A DNA stretch of 64,000 nucleotides from Paenibacillus sp. YYML68 (GCF_027923405.1 NZ_BQYI01000001.1:131501-195500); one strand, 5' to 3'; shown: positions 52,887 to 62,940, counted from the stretch's first letter. Made by a program: numbers and translations. Notes: generated by a model not told the origin, from the sequence alone.

Positions 52887-54404
52887 CTAACCGAAGATGA
52901 ACAAATCTTGCGTGAGCGAGAATATACGCTCGATATAAGCGAGTATCCCTTGCGGATACAAGCCGAGCGCGACACCGCCGATGGCGCACAGCCACATCGT
53001 GATGGTGAGTGGCAGCGTCGGGCGCAGCGGTGCGGACTCGTCGTCACTGCGCATGAACATTTGGCGGATGATGCCAAAGTAATAGTAGAAGGAGACGACG
53101 CTCGTCAAGATCATGACCGCGCCGAGCCAGTAATGCTGTGTCTGCATCGTGCCGAGCAGAATGTACAGCTTCCCGAAGAAGCCTGCCGTAACCGGCAAGC
53201 CGGCCAGCGACAGCACGAGCAGCATGACGGCGACAGACATCGCAGGAGCGCGATAATACAAGCCGGCGAAGCCCCTCAGCTCCTCCTCGCCTGTCGAGCG
53301 CTCGAGAATCATGAGCACGGCGAACATACCGATGTTCATCAGCATGTAGGCGATCAGGTAGTAGGTGAACTCCGCGAAGTTCGAGAAGTGCACAATAGTG
53401 AACTGCACCGCGATCGGCACGAGCAGGTAGCCTGAATTCGCAATACCCGAATACGCGAGTAGCCGCTTCAGATTCGTCTGACGCAGCGCGATGAAGTTAC
53501 CCGTAATCATCGCCGCGGCGGCGACGACCATCATCGCGGTCAAGAAGTCACCGTGCTGCGGTGTGCCCATAATGCCAGGGCTTGCGAAGATGTTATACAT
53601 GACGCGGAACAAGATCGCGAATGCCGCCGCCTTCGAGACGACCGCGAGGAACGCGGTGATCGGCGTAGGCGCGCCCTGGTATACGTCAGGCGCATACATA
53701 TGGAACGGCGAAGCCGCCACCTTGAAGCCGAAGCCCGCCAGCATCAGGAAGAAGCTGAGGTAAATCATCGGCAGCATCGCTTCCCCGCTGCCTTCGAGCA
53801 CGGCGCTGATCTCCGGCAGCACCGTGCTGCCGGTCATGCCGTACAAGAACGACATGCCGTACAGAATGATGGCCGAGGAGATCCCGCCGAGGACGACATA
53901 TTTGAACGCTCCCTCGTTGGATCGCGGGTCCTTCTTCCGCATGGCGACCAAGATGTAGGACGTAATGCTGAGCAGCTCCAGTCCGACGAACAGCGTAATC
54001 AGCTCTCCGGAGGAGGCCATAATCATGCCGCCGAGGACGGCTGGCAGCAGTAAGTAATAATATTCGCCGACGTGCGGCGTCTCTTCCTCATTCACCGAGC
54101 CGATGCTCATGAACGTAATCAAGCCGACTCCTGTGAGCAGCACGAGCTTCATAATGCTGGCGAAATCATCAATCCGATAGCTGTTCATCAGCAGCTGCTT
54201 CGGCTCATCGATATTGAGCTGGTACAGGACGATGAACAATGCGGATACGGCGATACCGACAAGCGACAACCAGCCGAGCCAAGATCGGCTCACCTGACGC
54301 GGCAGCAGCAGATCGAGCAGCGACAAGATGATAGCCGCGATGACGATCGTCAGCTCCGGTGCGAGCAGTCCAAGATCTTGTACCTCAAGACGTATTAGTT
54401 CCAC
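52887..54404 (-). CDS. nuoN: NADH-quinone oxidoreductase subunit N
   Basis: NuoN is one of three antiporter-like proton-pumping subunits of complex I. The 505-residue product has about 14 hydrophobic helices with the conserved charged pattern, including LGLELLSITSYILVAM (about 133-148), GAFKYVVLGGISSAIILYGM and the lysine helix SPFHMYAPDVYQGAPTPITA (about 230-249). The start is a GTG at 54404 after GGGGGGT, 4 nt past the nuoM stop. It is the last gene of the operon and ends before the bidirectional terminator. Confidence 0.95.
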   Translation of the reverse strand: MELIRLEVQDLGLLAPELTIVIAAIILSLLDLLLPRQVSRSWLGWLSLVGIAVSALFIVLYQLNIDEPKQLLMNSYRIDDFASIMKLVLLTGVGLITFMSIGSVNEEETPHVGEYYYLLLPAVLGGMIMASSGELITLFVGLELLSITSYILVAMRKKDPRSNEGAFKYVVLGGISSAIILYGMSFLYGMTGSTVLPEISAVLEGSGEAMLPMIYLSFFLMLAGFGFKVAASPFHMYAPDVYQGAPTPITAFLAVVSKAAAFAILFRVMYNIFASPGIMGTPQHGDFLTAMMVVAAAAMITGNFIALRQTNLKRLLAYSGIANSGYLLVPIAVQFTIVHFSNFAEFTYYLIAYMLMNIGMFAVLMILERSTGEEELRGFAGLYYRAPAMSVAVMLLVLSLAGLPVTAGFFGKLYILLGTMQTQHYWLGAVMILTSVVSFYYYFGIIRQMFMRSDDESAPLRPTLPLTITMWLCAIGGVALGLYPQGILAYIERIFSLTQDLFIFG

Positions 54405-54408
54405 CGGT

Positions 54409-56037
54409 CTAACCCCCCATCTTCGTGACGCTGCGAATGAATTGATCGAACCCGCTCACCGTCTGGTGCAGCTGCTCGCTAAGGATGCTCGGGTATACGC
54501 CGAGCGCGATAATGAAGGCGAGCAAAGTAATCATCGGCACAGCCTCCATGAAGCGGGCATCGCGCATGTCTGGAAGTCCAGGCTTCAACGGCCCGTAAGT
54601 CAGGCTCAGCACCCCGCGCAGCACGTAGACGGCAGCGAGTATAATGCCAAGCGCCGCAACGGCGGTTACAATCGGCATCGTCTTGAACAAGCCAAGGAAG
54701 ACGAGGAACTCACTGATGAAGCCGGACAAGCCAGGCAGTCCGAGCGAGGCCATACCGGCGACGAGCAGGATGCCGGAGATGAACGGTACGCTTTTGGCTA
54801 GACCGCCTAATTCATCCAGCTGTGTCGTGCGCGTCCGCTCATAGATGGCGCCGACGATCAGGAACATCAGAGCCGAGATCAGACCGTGAGAGACGAGCTG
54901 GAATACCGCTCCCTCCATACCAGTCGTATTGAATGCGGCAATGCCGAGCAGTACGAGGCCCATGTGACTAATACTCGAGTAGGCCAGTATGAGTCGGAAC
55001 TCCTTCTGCACGAAGGCGAGCACCGCCCCGTACAGGATGTTGATGACGCCGAGTACAGCGAGCACCGTGGCCCAGCCGACCGCCTGCTCCGGGAACAGCA
55101 GAATGCCGAAGCGGATGAGGCCGTACGCGCCCATTTTCAACAGGATACCCGAGTGAATCATGACGATCGAAGGCGGTGCCTCCGTATGCACCTTCAGCAT
55201 CCACGTATGGAACGGGAACAGCGGAAGCTTAATACCGAAGGCGACGAGCATCATGAGGAACAGCGTTCCTTTCATCATATCGCTCAGGAAGAAGACGTTA
55301 TCGTCCAGGTCGCTCTGGTTCACATACGATTGTGCGTTCTGGAACAGATTCTCGGTAATAACGTTCAGGTCGCCTGAATAATGAATGGACGGTGTGTTGC
55401 TCTCGCTGACCGACAGCGTGAAGCCAGCCGTGCTGACGAGAATGAGAAAGGCGATCAGCATAATAGCCGAGCCGAGTCCGTTGTAGATTAAGAACTTGTT
55501 CGCCGCACGCTCGCGGTCGAGGAAGCCCCATATGCCGATGAGGAAAAACATCGGAATGAGCGTCAGCTCGAAGAACACGAAGAACAGGAACAGATCCTGT
55601 GCCATGAACACGCCGAACATCCCCGTCTCCAGCAGCAAGAACCAGATGAAGTACGACTTCCACCGCTTCTTGATGTATATGGAGGCAAGCGCAGCCATCG
55701 TGCCTACGAGCGCCGTCAAGAATACCAGCGGAAGCGACAGACCGTCGACCGCCAGCTTATAGTTGAACTCGAAGAAGAAGGAAGTCATCTGGCTCAAGCT
55801 TTGCGTCTCTCGGTCGAGCGGGATCGTGATCCACGGCAGCGACTCGTTGAACTGCATACCGCCTAAGTTCGAGTTGAACTTCACATACAGCCATGCGGAC
55901 AGGCCGAGCGGAATGAGCGTCGTCACGATGGCGACCGTCTTGATCCACTGCCCTTGGTGCTTAGGTAGACACAGCAGTACGAGAATGCCGAGCAGCGGCG
56001 TCAATGCGATCATTGATAGAATCGGAATATTATCCAA
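54409..56037 (-). CDS. nuoM: NADH-quinone oxidoreductase subunit M
   Basis: NuoM is an antiporter-like proton-translocating subunit. The product (about 542 residues) has the family motifs: FFELTLIPMFFLIGIWGFLD (about 136), FPFHTWMLKVHTEAPPSIVM (about 238-257), and LAYSSISHMGLVLLGI (about 321). The start is a TTG at 56037 after AAGGAGG, overlapping the end of nuoL by 8 nt; the frame continues upstream without a better site. Codon and operon position (between nuoL and nuoN) agree with the standard order. Confidence 0.94.
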   Translation of the reverse strand: MDNIPILSMIALTPLLGILVLLCLPKHQGQWIKTVAIVTTLIPLGLSAWLYVKFNSNLGGMQFNESLPWITIPLDRETQSLSQMTSFFFEFNYKLAVDGLSLPLVFLTALVGTMAALASIYIKKRWKSYFIWFLLLETGMFGVFMAQDLFLFFVFFELTLIPMFFLIGIWGFLDRERAANKFLIYNGLGSAIMLIAFLILVSTAGFTLSVSESNTPSIHYSGDLNVITENLFQNAQSYVNQSDLDDNVFFLSDMMKGTLFLMMLVAFGIKLPLFPFHTWMLKVHTEAPPSIVMIHSGILLKMGAYGLIRFGILLFPEQAVGWATVLAVLGVINILYGAVLAFVQKEFRLILAYSSISHMGLVLLGIAAFNTTGMEGAVFQLVSHGLISALMFLIVGAIYERTRTTQLDELGGLAKSVPFISGILLVAGMASLGLPGLSGFISEFLVFLGLFKTMPIVTAVAALGIILAAVYVLRGVLSLTYGPLKPGLPDMRDARFMEAVPMITLLAFIIALGVYPSILSEQLHQTVSGFDQFIRSVTKMGG

Positions 56038-57916
56038 GGCTGATGAACCTCCTTCCCGCAACAGCCAGCATCAGAACGATCAGGCCGAGCAGTGTCACTA
56101 GACCGTACGTCTGGACGTGGCCGTTCTGCATGCGGGAGCCGAGTCTTCCAAGTCCCGTCACAGCATAGCTGGACAAGCGCACAATGCCGTCTACGACATA
56201 GACGTCGAACAGATGCAGCACCTGACCGATTCCTTGCAGCGGACGTACCCAAAGCAGCTCATACAGCTCGTCAATGTAATATTTGCGCTGCAAAAGACGA
56301 TACAGCCAAGGTGCGCCCTCGACGAAGCCTTGTGCGGAGATCGTGCGCTTCACATACACCAGATAGCCCGCGCCGATACCGAGCACACCGACCAGCGTGG
56401 ACAGCACCATCACGAGTGCCGACGCATGATCCTCCTCGTGACCCGTCAGCCAGCTGCCCAACCACGGGTTGAATGGAGTGAATACGAAGCCCGCCGTTAC
56501 CGCGAGCACCGCAAGTACGATCAGAGGCAGCGTCATAACGCCCGGAGACTCATGCACGTGATGCTGCTCGCCGCGCGGCTTGCCGAGGAAGACGAGGAAG
56601 AACAGTCTGGACATATAGAACGCGGTGAAGAACGCCGCAATAAGCCCGACCGCAAGCAGCCCGTAATGACCCGTGTTGTATGCCTCGGTTAAGATCGCGT
56701 CCTTCGACCAGAAGCCGGACAGCGGCACGATGCCGCTCAGTGCAAGTGCGCCGATGGCGAACGTCCATGCGGTTATCTTCATATGACGGCCGACGCCGCC
56801 CATTTCTTGAATATTTTGCGTATGTACCGCGTGAATGACACTGCCTGCTCCGAGGAACAACAGCGCCTTGAAGAACGCGTGTGTGAACAGGTGGAATACA
56901 CCTGCTGTATAAGCAGCCGCTGTGCCGATACCGAGCGCCATCATCATATAGCCGAGCTGGCTGACCGTTGAGTAAGCAAGGATGCGCTTAATATCATCCT
57001 GCGCCGTACCGATCGTAGCCGCGAACAGCGCGGTGAACGCACCGACGATCGCAACGACCGTCAACGCGATAGGCGCCGCAGTGAATATATCAAACGTACG
57101 TGCGACCAAATACACGCCGGCGGCAACCATCGTCGCGGCATGGATGAGCGCACTGATCGGTGTTGGACCTTCCATCGCATCTGGCAGCCACGTGTGCAGC
57201 GGGAACTGACCCGACTTGCCCATTGCGCCGATGAAGATTAGAATCGCGATCCACGTCGCCATCTCCTCAGAGATGCTGCCATCTGCGAAGGCGTTGCTGA
57301 TCGAGGAGAAGTCGAGTGCATGACCCGGCATTACCCAGAACAGCAATAGCATACCTAGGAATAGACCAACGTCGCCGACACGCGTAACGATGAACGCCTT
57401 CTTCGCAGCCGCTCTCGCCTCTGGCTTGAAGTACCAGAACCCGACGAGCAGGAACGAGCAGACGCCGACCAGCTCCCAGAAGATGAACAGCTGCAGCAGG
57501 TTGACCGAGATGACGAGGCCGAGCATCGAGAACGTAAACAACGCGATATACGCATAGAACACGTTAATGCGCTCGTCCCCGTGCATGTAGCCCTTGGAAT
57601 ACAGATTCACCAGCAAGCTGACGAGTGTGACGACAACGAGCATGAGCGCATTGAGGTTCGTCACCTCGAAGCCCATCGACAGCGTCATGTCGCCAAGCTT
57701 GATCCACTGCAGCTTATCCCATGTGTAATTATCCGCCTCGCCGCCGAGTCGCTCCCAGAACACAAGGAGGGACAGGACGAATGATACGAGTCCAGATGTG
57801 ATGCAAATATAAGCGCCAAGCTCCCGTAAAGAGCGGCCCACTGCCGTTAATATCAGAAAGGACAACAGGGGAAACAACGGAATGAGCCAGGCGTATTGCG
57901 AAAAAGCTGATGCCAT
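56030..57916 (-). CDS. nuoL: NADH-quinone oxidoreductase subunit L
   Basis: NuoL is the distal proton-pumping subunit with the long lateral helix. The 628-residue product has the conserved FFWELVGVCSFLLVGFW-like segment (IFWELVGVCSFLLVGFWYFK, about 144), GKSGQFPLHTWLPDAMEGPT (about 231-250), ALIHAATMVAAGVYLVAR and LAYSTVSQLGYMM (about 312). The C terminus is helical. The ATG at 57916 begins MASAFSQYAWLIPLFP. It precedes nuoM and follows nuoK. Confidence 0.95.
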   Translation of the reverse strand: MASAFSQYAWLIPLFPLLSFLILTAVGRSLRELGAYICITSGLVSFVLSLLVFWERLGGEADNYTWDKLQWIKLGDMTLSMGFEVTNLNALMLVVVTLVSLLVNLYSKGYMHGDERINVFYAYIALFTFSMLGLVISVNLLQLFIFWELVGVCSFLLVGFWYFKPEARAAAKKAFIVTRVGDVGLFLGMLLLFWVMPGHALDFSSISNAFADGSISEEMATWIAILIFIGAMGKSGQFPLHTWLPDAMEGPTPISALIHAATMVAAGVYLVARTFDIFTAAPIALTVVAIVGAFTALFAATIGTAQDDIKRILAYSTVSQLGYMMMALGIGTAAAYTAGVFHLFTHAFFKALLFLGAGSVIHAVHTQNIQEMGGVGRHMKITAWTFAIGALALSGIVPLSGFWSKDAILTEAYNTGHYGLLAVGLIAAFFTAFYMSRLFFLVFLGKPRGEQHHVHESPGVMTLPLIVLAVLAVTAGFVFTPFNPWLGSWLTGHEEDHASALVMVLSTLVGVLGIGAGYLVYVKRTISAQGFVEGAPWLYRLLQRKYYIDELYELLWVRPLQGIGQVLHLFDVYVVDGIVRLSSYAVTGLGRLGSRMQNGHVQTYGLVTLLGLIVLMLAVAGRRFISLG

Positions 57917-57931
57917 GAGTTATATCCTCCT

Positions 57932-58255
57932 CTATCGCTTCAACGAATCCATGTCTCCGACATCCGTTGTTCCTCGATTCCGGTACAGCGCGATCAAGAT
58001 CGCAATACCAACTGCCGCCTCAGCAGCTGCTACGGTAATGTTGAACAGGGAGAACATTTGTCCGGTCAAGCCCGGCTGTGCGCCGAATCTGGAGAAGGCG
58101 ACCAGGTTCAGGTTGACCGCATTCAGCATGAGCTCGATGGACAGCAGTACGATGACTGCATTCTTCTTCGACAACGCTCCGTACAGGCCGATACAGAACA
58201 AGATCGCCGCGAGCGTTAAGTAAGGTGTAGCCAATCCTGCCGATGCTCCGACCAT
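57932..58255 (-). CDS. nuoK: NADH-quinone oxidoreductase subunit K
   Basis: The 107-residue product has three helices and the conserved membrane glutamates in [20 protein letters not shown] (about 40-59) and [18 protein letters not shown] (about 79-96). This is the NuoK/MrpC-type proton-path subunit. The ATG at 58255 follows GGAGGA; the long upstream frame is not protein-like. It lies 2 nt after nuoJ. Confidence 0.94.
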   Translation of the reverse strand: MVGASAGLATPYLTLAAILFCIGLYGALSKKNAVIVLLSIELMLNAVNLNLVAFSRFGAQPGLTGQMFSLFNITVAAAEAAVGIAILIALYRNRGTTDVGDMDSLKR

Positions 58256-58257
58256 AT

Positions 58258-58785
58258 CTAGTCCTCCTCCTTCTTCGCCACGACGATCGCGCCGATGAAG
58301 GCCACCGTCAGCAGCACCGACATGAGCTCGAATGGAATGACATGCAGGCTGAACAGCTGCTTGCCGATTTCGAGCGTATTGTCCGCCATCTCCGGCAGCT
58401 CCCCGCTCTGCAGCTGCGTCGTCTGTATACAATAGAAGATCAGACCGAACAGCCCCGCCGCGCCAACGAACAGCAGCCCGTTATGCCAAGGCCGATTCGG
58501 CTCCTCCTCGATGTCCCCTTTATGCTTCGTCATCATAATGCCGAAGATCATGAGGATTGAGATCGCGCCGGCGTAGATGAGAATTTGCACGACGGCGACG
58601 AATTCGGCGCGCAGCACGACATACAATCCAGCTAAGCTAACGAACGTCATCGCCAGTGCAAGCACCATATGAACGACTCGCGTAAAGTTGATCATGAAGA
58701 TCGCTCCGCCGATCGCGAGCAGCGCGCAGATGAAGAACGCCACATTTTCCCCATTAGACAGGAACGCACTAATGTTCGATACCAT
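58258..58785 (-). CDS. nuoJ: NADH-quinone oxidoreductase subunit J
   Basis: A 175-residue membrane protein with five hydrophobic helices and the NuoJ hallmark [19 protein letters not shown] (about 70-88), whose pi-bulge helix contributes to the proton channel. The ATG at 58785 lies next to the nuoI stop. A charged loop ([14 protein letters not shown]) follows the third helix. Confidence 0.93.
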   Translation of the reverse strand: MVSNISAFLSNGENVAFFICALLAIGGAIFMINFTRVVHMVLALAMTFVSLAGLYVVLRAEFVAVVQILIYAGAISILMIFGIMMTKHKGDIEEEPNRPWHNGLLFVGAAGLFGLIFYCIQTTQLQSGELPEMADNTLEIGKQLFSLHVIPFELMSVLLTVAFIGAIVVAKKEED

Positions 58786-59229
58786 TTACTTCGCACCGCC
58801 CTTTGGCATCGCTGAGTTGTTCTCTTTGCGCACGTTCGTGTTGTTCTCGTTCAGCCACTGTAAATTTTTGAACAAATCGTCGCGGCTGTACGTGGACAGC
58901 TCGAAGTTGTTCGTCATGACGATCGCCTCAGTCGGACACACCTCCGTGCACAGATCGCACAGGATGCAGATTTCAAAGTTAATATCGTATGTATCAATAA
59001 CCTTGCCCTTCTTCTCCGGGTCTGGGTTCGGCTTGCCGATCAGATTGATGCATTCGGTCGGACAGATGCGTGCGCATTGGTTGCACACGATGCATTTCTC
59101 CGGGTCAAAATGCTGAATACCGCGGAAGCGGTCCGGCATCTGGAGCGGAACGTCGGGATACGCATACGTAATCTTCTTCTGTGTCAGGCTCTTCAGCGTA
59201 ACACCAAGGCCCTTCATAATTCCCTTCAT
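58786..59229 (-). CDS. nuoI: NADH-quinone oxidoreductase subunit I (2x 4Fe-4S)
   Basis: NuoI carries clusters N6a and N6b in the electron path to NuoB. The 147-residue product has two CxxCxxCxxxCP motifs: CIVCNQCARICP (about 45-56) and CILCDLCTEVCP (about 84-95), with the family sequence RFRGIQHFDPEKCIVC before the first. The ATG at 59229 follows AAAGGGTGA. The N-terminal amphipathic helix fits membrane association. Position between nuoH and nuoJ is standard. Confidence 0.95.
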   Translation of the reverse strand: MKGIMKGLGVTLKSLTQKKITYAYPDVPLQMPDRFRGIQHFDPEKCIVCNQCARICPTECINLIGKPNPDPEKKGKVIDTYDINFEICILCDLCTEVCPTEAIVMTNNFELSTYSRDDLFKNLQWLNENNTNVRKENNSAMPKGGAK

Positions 59230-59274
59230 CCGTTATTCACCCTTTCGTCTACGAGACTGGCGCAGGACGCCGCA

Positions 59275-60282
59275 TTACATGACGATCGCCATATAGATCG
59301 CCGTGATCAAGATGTTGATGAGCGACAGCGGCAGCAGCACCTTCCAGCCAAGGCCCATCAGCTGATCGACCCGCACCCGCGGCAGCGTAGCTCGTATCCA
59401 GAACAGGACGAACACGACGAGCGCAAATTTCATCAGGAACCAGACAATACCCGGTATGAACGACAGGAACGGTAGTGGTGCCTGCCAGCCCCCGAGAAAC
59501 AGCGAAGCGGTTAAACCGGCAATCGCAAACACATACACATATTCAGCAAGCATGAAGAACGCAAAGCGGAAGCCGCTATATTCGACATGGTAACCCCCAA
59601 CGAGCTCAGACTCTGCCTCCGGCAAGTCAAACGGCGTACGGTTCAGCTCCGATACGGCCGCTACGATGAAGACAGCGAATCCGACGATTTGGGGAAGGAA
59701 GTACCAATTCCAAAAGCCTCCCGCTTGAGCCTCTACAATCCGGTTCAGGTTCATACTGCCGGTCATCATGACGACGCCGACGACCGAGATGACGAGCGGT
59801 ATTTCGTAGCTGATCATCTGAGCTGCCGAGCGCATGCCTCCAAGCAGCGCATACTTGTTGTTCGACGCCCAGCCTCCAAGCACAATACCGATAGTGGAGA
59901 TACCGGACAGCGCAATATAATACAGTACACCGACATTCAGGTCGGAGGTGATCCATCCGCTCGCATAAGGGATAACGGCTGTCACCGCGAAGGCTGGAAT
60001 GAACGTAATAATCGGCGCCAAAATGAACAGCTCTCGGTCAGCCTTACGCGGAATGGTGTCTTCCTTGAGCAACAGCTTGAGTACGTCAGCGACCGTCTGC
60101 AGAAGTCCAAGCGGACCGACGCGGTTCGGACCGATGCGAAGCTGCATCCAGCCGATGACCTTGCGCTCGAAATAGATGGCATACGTAACGAAGCCTAGTA
60201 TGACAAAGAGCAGTACGACACCCCACGCGAAAAAGATCGCTGCGTTCGTCCAGCTTAATGGCTGCTGTAACAATTCAGGCAT
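59275..60282 (-). CDS. nuoH: NADH-quinone oxidoreductase subunit H
   Basis: NuoH forms the quinone-binding membrane subunit at the base of the peripheral arm. The product (about 335 residues) has eight or nine helices and the signatures ERKVIGWMQLRIGPNRVGP (about 39-57), LNRTPFDLPEAESELVGGYH (about 210-229) and ATLPRVRVDQLMGLGWKVLL near the C terminus. The ATG at 60282 overlaps the nuoD stop by one base and follows GGGGAGG. The in-frame upstream TTG is not needed. Confidence 0.95.
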   Translation of the reverse strand: MPELLQQPLSWTNAAIFFAWGVVLLFVILGFVTYAIYFERKVIGWMQLRIGPNRVGPLGLLQTVADVLKLLLKEDTIPRKADRELFILAPIITFIPAFAVTAVIPYASGWITSDLNVGVLYYIALSGISTIGIVLGGWASNNKYALLGGMRSAAQMISYEIPLVISVVGVVMMTGSMNLNRIVEAQAGGFWNWYFLPQIVGFAVFIVAAVSELNRTPFDLPEAESELVGGYHVEYSGFRFAFFMLAEYVYVFAIAGLTASLFLGGWQAPLPFLSFIPGIVWFLMKFALVVFVLFWIRATLPRVRVDQLMGLGWKVLLPLSLINILITAIYMAIVM

Positions 60283-61385
60283 CAGCAATCGACCTCCCCG
60301 ACGACGATATCAATACCGCCCAGAATCGTGATCAGGTTCGTCATCGATTCACCTACGAGCAGCTCCGGTAAGATTTGCAGGTTGACAAAGGAAGGTCGGC
60401 GGAATTTCAGACGATACGGCTTATCCTTACCCTTCGATACAATGTGACAGCCGATCTCGCCGCGCGGCGATTCAATCGCTGAATAAATTTCTCCTTCGGG
60501 CGCCCGAATCACACGAGGCACCTTGCCCATAATTTCTCCCTCGGTTGGGTATTGCTCGACCGCCTGCTCGAGAATATTCAATGACTGCTTGATCTCCTCC
60601 AGCCGCAGCACATAACGATCATAGCAATCACCGGTCGTTGTTACAGGCACCTCGAACTGGAATCGATCATAGATGCTATAGGGTTGAGCCTTGCGCAAAT
60701 CCCATTCGACGCCAGTGCAGCGCAGGTTCGCTCCACTTAGTCCGTAGGCAATCGCCGTCTTGGCATCATAGGCTCCAATCCCTTTAATCCGCGCTAGGAA
60801 GATTTCGTTGCCCGACACAAGCGTATGGTATTCCTCCAGCTTGCCGCGCATGTATGGTACAAATTCGCGTACCTTTTGAATCCATCCCTCCGGTGCATCC
60901 CACTTCACGCCGCCGACACGCATATAATTGTAGGTCAGACGTGCTCCGCACAGCTCGTTAAACAGATCGATAATGATTTCGCGGTCACGGAATGCATAGA
61001 GGAATGGACTCATCGCCCCAATATCGAGCAGATACGTCCCCCACCATACGAGATGACTTGCTATTCGCTGAAGCTCCATTACGATCAAGCGGAGAAACTC
61101 TGCCTTTTCTGGTATTTCAAGCTGCATCAGCCTCTCAACGGCATTCACGAGCACGTAGTTATTCGTCATCGCCGATAAGTAATCCATACGGTCTGTATAC
61201 GGGATAATCTGGGTGTAGGTCAAGCTCTCGGCCAGCTTTTCGGTTCCCCTGTGCAGATAACCCATGACCGGAGTCACTTCCGTAATCAGCTCCCCATCCA
61301 ACTTGACGATGATCCGGAAAACACCGTGCGTGCTCGGATGCTGAGGACCTACGTTCAACAGCAATTCTTCAGTTCTAATGGCCAA
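60282..61385 (-). CDS. nuoD: NADH-quinone oxidoreductase subunit D (49-kDa type)
   Basis: NuoD is a hydrophilic subunit that helps form the quinone site. The 367-residue product has the 49-kDa signatures: NVGPQHPSTHGVFRIIVKLD (about 11-30, quinone-site His), GYLHRGTEKLAESLTYTQII (about 42-61), DRMDYLSAMTNNYV, and C-terminal PRGEIGCHIVSKGKDKPYRL. It is a stand-alone NuoD rather than a NuoCD fusion; nuoC is immediately upstream with a 3-nt gap. The start codon at 61385 is followed by AIRTEELLLNVGP. Confidence 0.95.
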   Translation of the reverse strand: MAIRTEELLLNVGPQHPSTHGVFRIIVKLDGELITEVTPVMGYLHRGTEKLAESLTYTQIIPYTDRMDYLSAMTNNYVLVNAVERLMQLEIPEKAEFLRLIVMELQRIASHLVWWGTYLLDIGAMSPFLYAFRDREIIIDLFNELCGARLTYNYMRVGGVKWDAPEGWIQKVREFVPYMRGKLEEYHTLVSGNEIFLARIKGIGAYDAKTAIAYGLSGANLRCTGVEWDLRKAQPYSIYDRFQFEVPVTTTGDCYDRYVLRLEEIKQSLNILEQAVEQYPTEGEIMGKVPRVIRAPEGEIYSAIESPRGEIGCHIVSKGKDKPYRLKFRRPSFVNLQILPELLVGESMTNLITILGGIDIVVGEVDC

Positions 61386-61388
61386 CAG

Positions 61389-62066
61389 TTACACCTCCGG
61401 GTCGAACGGCTCGTAATCTTTGCGCAGCGGGTGACCGATCCAATCGTCGGGCATCATGATGCGCCGAAGATCCGGATGTCCCGGGAAATCAATACCAAGA
61501 AGATCATATATTTCCCGTTCGTTCCAATTGGCTGTCGCCCATACTGGCGTTATCGATGGAACAGACGGAGATGTGCGATCCGTTTTCACCTTTACCGCAT
61601 ATTCTCGCTTGGATGTTAAGGAGATCAAATGATACACAACCTCCAGATGTGTTTCCATATCGACACCGGACACATTGCGCAAATAATTGAGCTCGAGCTC
61701 TGGATGATCTCGCAGCATGAGTGCAATTTCCGGCCACATGTAACCCTTGACGGTTATAGTCGGAAGATGCCCTCCCCTCTCGTTGATAGAGGCCTCCTCA
61801 ATAGCATCCAGCTGCAGCTCCTGAACGAGCGTCACGAGTCGATCGAGCATCGGCTGGTTCGGTGACGGCTCCTTCGGCACCTCTGGAGCAGTCGGCTCCT
61901 CCGTTTTTGCTGCCCTCTCGCGTGCTCGAGCTGCCCGCGCTTCCGCAGCAGCCTTCGCCTTCGCTTCTTTCTCCTCATCAGTCGAAGATGCCTTCTCCTC
62001 TTGCTGTACATTATTCTCCGACTTCAGATTACCTTCCGCTTCATTGCGCTTTTCCTCATCGCTCAT
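61389..62066 (-). CDS. nuoC: NADH-quinone oxidoreductase subunit C with charged N-terminal extension
   Basis: NuoC is the 30-kDa hydrophilic subunit. Residues about 75-225 carry the family region ([38 protein letters not shown], and the signature [20 protein letters not shown]). The first about 75 residues are a low-complexity Lys/Glu/Ala-rich segment ([20 protein letters not shown]) of coiled-coil or disordered character that typical NuoC lacks. The ATG at 62066 overlaps the nuoB stop (ATGA). The extension's role is unknown. Confidence 0.92.
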   Translation of the reverse strand: MSDEEKRNEAEGNLKSENNVQQEEKASSTDEEKEAKAKAAAEARAARARERAAKTEEPTAPEVPKEPSPNQPMLDRLVTLVQELQLDAIEEASINERGGHLPTITVKGYMWPEIALMLRDHPELELNYLRNVSGVDMETHLEVVYHLISLTSKREYAVKVKTDRTSPSVPSITPVWATANWNEREIYDLLGIDFPGHPDLRRIMMPDDWIGHPLRKDYEPFDPEV

Positions 62067-62581
62067 GGATTCGTCACCTGCTTACCGGTTTTCGCTTCAT
62101 AGCGAATTTTCTCCTGCAGCTTATTAATCCCGTAGATCAGCGCTGCAGGGTTAGGCGGACAGCCTGGAATGTACACATCAACCGGAACAATCTGATCTAC
62201 ACCCTTCACGACCGCATAAGACTTCACGTAAGGACCACCCGCTGTGGCACAGGAGCCCATCGCAATGACCCACTTCGGCTCAGGCATCTGTTCGTACAAG
62301 CGACGCAGCAAGGGAGCCATCTTCTTCGTCACCGTTCCTGCAACAATCATCACATCCGACTGGCGTGGAGACGTACGGAAGATGACGCCGAATCGGTCCA
62401 GGTCATAGTGGGATGCACCCGTGCCCATCATCTCAATTCCACAGCATGCAAGACCGAATGTTAGCGGCCAAAGCGAATTGCTTCGCGCCCAAGCCTTTAC
62501 CTGCTCAAGCGTGGTCATGAAGACATTACGCTCCAGCTCCTGCCGCTCCTCTGGAGTAATATTCTCTAAATTGAAGTCCAT
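62063..62581 (-). CDS. nuoB: NADH-quinone oxidoreductase subunit B (4Fe-4S N2)
   Basis: NuoB carries the terminal cluster N2. The 172-residue product has the required cysteines: [10 protein letters not shown] (about 44-53), GSCATAGG (about 111-118) and [10 protein letters not shown] (about 138-147). The ATG at 62581 follows AAGGTG and lies inside the last codons of nuoA (16-nt overlap), with strong coupling; the longer upstream frame is rejected. Confidence 0.96.
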   Translation of the reverse strand: MDFNLENITPEERQELERNVFMTTLEQVKAWARSNSLWPLTFGLACCGIEMMGTGASHYDLDRFGVIFRTSPRQSDVMIVAGTVTKKMAPLLRRLYEQMPEPKWVIAMGSCATAGGPYVKSYAVVKGVDQIVPVDVYIPGCPPNPAALIYGINKLQEKIRYEAKTGKQVTNP

Positions 62582-62940
62582 TGCAGCACCTTCTTCTTCC
62601 AAGCATAGATCAAGCCTACGATCAGCAGCGAAATGAATATGATCATCTCCACAAGCGCAAACAAGCCTAATTGCTGATAAGCAACGGCCCACGGATATAA
62701 GAATACAGTTTCGACGTCGAAAATAACGAACATCAACGCAAATAAGTAGTATCGGATATTAAAACGCACTTGTCCTTCCCCTACCGGCACGTTCCCACTC
62801 TCATAGGTCGTATACTTCTCCTCAGCCGGCTTATGTGGTCGCAAAAATTTTCCAGCTGTCAGCGCTACTACTGGAAGCATCAAACCAAGAAACAAAAAAA
62901 TCGCCACGACTACATAGTTGTTCATGTACATTGTGTTCAA
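62566..62940 (-). CDS. nuoA: NADH-quinone oxidoreductase subunit A
   Basis: NuoA is a small membrane subunit with three helices. The 124-residue product has the conserved [20 protein letters not shown] segment (about 42-61) and [21 protein letters not shown] (about 63-83). It is the first gene of the operon. The start is either the TTG at 62940, four bases after AAGGAGG, or the ATG three codons later; both are plausible. The leader of about 190 nt begins at a clear sigma-A promoter. Confidence 0.93.
   Translation of the reverse strand: MNTMYMNNYVVVAIFLFLGLMLPVVALTAGKFLRPHKPAEEKYTTYESGNVPVGEGQVRFNIRYYLFALMFVIFDVETVFLYPWAVAYQQLGLFALVEMIIFISLLIVGLIYAWKKKVLQWTSI

Noticed and set aside
53553-54053. 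Plus-strand frame opposite nuoN
   Set aside because: Antisense shadow of a membrane-protein gene; charged His/Arg/Glu-rich composition and no homology.
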